Shown here: piece by piece, positions 62,537 to 64,000 of the stretch
Numbering within the stretch: the stretch's first letter is position 1
How the letters are laid out: the number at the start of each line of letters is the position of its first letter
Source: Hydractinia symbiolongicarpus
Lineage: Eukaryota; Cnidaria; Hydrozoa; Anthoathecata; Hydractiniidae
DNA: 64,000 bases
Direction of reading: 5' to 3'
NCBI RefSeq assembly: GCF_029227915.1
Contig: NC_079878.1
Coordinates: forward strand, 16,990,001 to 17,054,000
The notes under the pieces: model-generated
Databases searched by the model: none
Told to the model about the DNA's origin: nothing
The model's input: only the letters and a program-made list of their open reading frames with translations
Translations under genes and position numbers: made by a program

Positions 62537-63263
62537 CACATGTCTACCCTCGTGGAAGAACGTAATATGCGTGTAAGGCCCTTATTAGACCGTAATGGCC
62601 GTATTACAATATTTGGAAGACTGTGCACGTAGTTGTCGGTGTTCTACTGCCATTTCGGATTGGAAAACGACTTGAGTTGTCGTAGTCCATTGAGAGTGGA
62701 AGGACTATACTGATCCTCACATGTCTACCCTCGTGGAAGGACGTAATATACGTGTAAGGCCCTTATTAGACCTCAAAAGGCCGTATTACAATATTTGGAA
62801 GACTGTGCACGTAGTTGACGGTGTTTTACTGCCATTGCGGATTGGAAAATCACTTGAGGCGTCGTAGTCCATTGAGAGTGGAAGAACTAGACCGATCCCC
62901 ACCTGTCTAGGATCGTGGAAGCACGCGTTTGACGTGTAAGGCCAATGTTAGGCTGCTAAAGGCCGTATTGCACCATTTAGAAGACTGTGAGCGTAGTTGG
63001 CCGAGTTTTATGGCCATTGCGGATTGGAAAACGACTTGAGGCGTCGTAGTCCATTGAAAGTGGAAGGACTACACTGATCCTCACATGTCTACCCACGTGG
63101 AAGGACGTGATTAACAGGAAAAGCCCATTTTAGGCTGCAAACAGCCGTACTACAACATTTAGAAGACTGTGCACGTAGTTGACGATGTTCTATGGCCATT
63201 GCGGATTGGAAAACGACTTGAGCCGTCGTAGTCCATTGAGATTTGAAGAACCAGAACGATCCC
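62537..63263 (+). repeat. Terminal HOR fragment A, B, C/D, E
   Basis: Units at 62537, 62718, 62900 and 63082. The A unit is 181 bp and has a cluster of changes (TTAGACCGTAATGGCC instead of TTAGACCTCAAAAGGCC) plus GTTGTCGG. The C/D unit joins in register at GTGGAAGCACG. The E unit ends GAAGAACCAGAACG. Confidence 0.85.
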
Positions 63264-64000
63264 CATCCGCCTAGGATCGTGGAAGCACGTGATTCACGTG
63301 TAAGGCCCTTATTAGGCTACAAAAGGCCGTATTACAACATTTAGAAGACTGTACACGTAGTTGACAATGTTCTATGGCCATTGCGGATTGGAAAACGACT
63401 TGAGGCGTCGTAGTCTATTAAGAGTGGAAGGACTAGACCGATCCCCACCTGTGTAGGCTCCTGGAAGCACGTGATTTACGTGTGAGGCCCTTATTAGAAC
63501 TCAAAATGCCGTATTGCAATATTTAGAAGACTGTGCACGTAGTTGACGGTGCTCTATTGCCATTGCGGAATGAAGAGCGATTTGTGGCGTCGTAGTCCAT
63601 TGAGAGTGGAAGGACTACACTGATCCTCACATGTCTACCATCGTGGAAGCACGTGATTTACGGGAAAAGCCCATATTAGGCTGCAAAACGCAGCATTACA
63701 ACATTTAGAAGAAGTCTTTGCACGTAGTTTACGGTGGTCTATGGCCATTGCGGATTGGAAAACCACTTGAGGCGTCGTAGTTCATTGAGAGTGGAAGGAC
63801 TAGACCGATCCTCACCTGTCTAGGATCCTGGAAGCACGTGATTTACGTGTAAGGCCCTTATTAGGCTACAAAAGGCCGTATTACAACATTTAGAAGACTG
63901 TACACGTAGTTGACAATGTTCTATGGCCATTGCGGATTGGAAAACGACTTGAGGCGTCGTAGTCTATTAAGAGTGGAAGGACTAGACCGATCCCCACCTG
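63264..64000 (+). repeat. Return to divergent 182/185-bp subfamily
   Basis: The unit at 63264 begins as F (CATCCGCCTAGG) and switches to ATCGTGGAAGCACGTGATTCACG, a type otherwise found at 5-9 kb (TTAGGCTAC, GACTGTACACG). Units follow at 63446, 63628 (185 bp), 63813 and 63995. The same type recurs 549 bp apart (63264 and 63813), a local trimer of 182+182+185. The array runs off the end of the window. Confidence 0.86.

Larger units (their letters stand above)
1..64000. repeat. Satellite array, about 182-bp monomer, whole window
   Basis: The window is one uninterrupted head-to-tail array. Recurring landmarks in each unit are a GTGGAAG(C/G)ACG block, a CCGTATTaCAA block, GACTGTGCACGTAGTTGAC, CATTGCGGATTGGAAAACGA, GTCGTAGTCCATTGAGAG and GGACTA..CTGATCC. 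Unit starts at 1, 183, 365, 547 and 728 show spacings of 182, 182, 182 and 181 bp. Units are almost all 181-185 bp, with a few at 163, 172, 174 or 204 bp explained by single indels or fusions. Every unit reads in the same direction; I found no inverted stretch. A unit near 180 bp in a long array with higher-order structure is typical of plant centromeric or heterochromatic satellites, which makes a centromeric or knob location likely but unproven. I do not recognise the family, and the species cannot be read from the sequence. Confidence 0.97.

Noticed and set aside
548-62539. About fifty short open frames of 60-75 codons on both strands
   Set aside because: They are the same few satellite readings repeated at monomer or HOR spacing, overlap on opposite strands, and are limited by the 182-bp period, which is not a multiple of three. 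None has recognisable protein features, so none is annotated as a gene.
1-64000. CRISPR array
   Set aside because: Units are contiguous 182-bp repeats with no short repeat plus unique spacer pattern, and there are no cas-like genes.
1-64000. Transposon, LTR or other insertion
   Set aside because: Every stretch I read keeps satellite landmarks at 163-204 bp spacing. No terminal repeats, target-site duplications, poly-A tails or non-satellite DNA were seen.
1-64000. Inverted satellite segments or an array orientation switch
   Set aside because: The forward landmark GGATTGGAAAACG recurs throughout, and I never saw its reverse complement in the + strand.
1-64000. rRNA, tRNA or 5S gene cluster as the tandem unit
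   Set aside because: The monomer has no recognisable A and B box pair, T-run terminator, or rRNA signature, and varies in ways an RNA gene would not tolerate.

Overview
The whole 64 kb window is tandem satellite DNA. One repeat unit of about 182 bp runs head to tail from the first base to the last, roughly 350 copies, all in the same orientation. I found no protein gene, RNA gene, transposon or unique-sequence interval. The source is almost certainly a eukaryotic heterochromatic array. A unit close to 180 bp with higher-order repeats (HORs) is typical of plant centromeric, pericentromeric or knob satellites, but I do not recognise this family and cannot name the species. Monomer 1-182 is about 45% GC and holds 9 CpGs, about the number expected from its C and G content.

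The main structure is a multi-level HOR. I can define a 12-monomer unit of exactly 2,164 bp, with types named here A-B-C-D-E-F-G-H-D'-E'-F'-G'. It occurs complete three times: 1273-3436, 49945-52108 and 60373-62536. Type C always lacks 19 bp and G' lacks 1 bp, so 12 x 182 - 20 = 2,164. D'-E'-F'-G' is a diverged copy of D-E-F-G, and H looks like a B/C hybrid, so the 12-mer probably arose from an older 6-mer. Shortened derivatives fill much of the rest: an 11-mer, a 7-mer, an 8-mer, and fused monomers A/B, C/D, G/H, D'/F' and A/E.

Layout: 1-3436 is HOR DNA (trimers, then a 12-mer). 3437-10370 is a divergent subfamily mixing 182- and 185-bp monomers, with 731-bp tetramers. 10370-13835 is mixed. 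13836-24179 is a tandem duplication of about 5.1 and 5.26 kb. 24180-27441 is a second copy of the 10.7-13.8 kb region. 27442-33186 is HOR-derived. 33187-37284 copies 23.2-27.3 kb. 37285-40644 copies 29.1-33.2 kb. 40337-43572 carries 11-mer and 7-mer HORs matching the start of the window 39 kb away. 43573-49944 is rich in D/E/F types and chimeras, with a small divergent island near 47.75-48.06 kb. 49945-63263 is the most regular HOR domain, with macro-repeats of 3,409 and 3,955 bp. 63264-64000 returns to the divergent 182/185-bp subfamily.

Nothing here works as a gene set. Any function would be structural, such as a centromere or heterochromatin platform; this is inference from architecture only. 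Short open frames occur on both strands but are recurrent readings of the satellite. Alignments were made by eye, so duplication ends are good to about one monomer unless exact figures are given.
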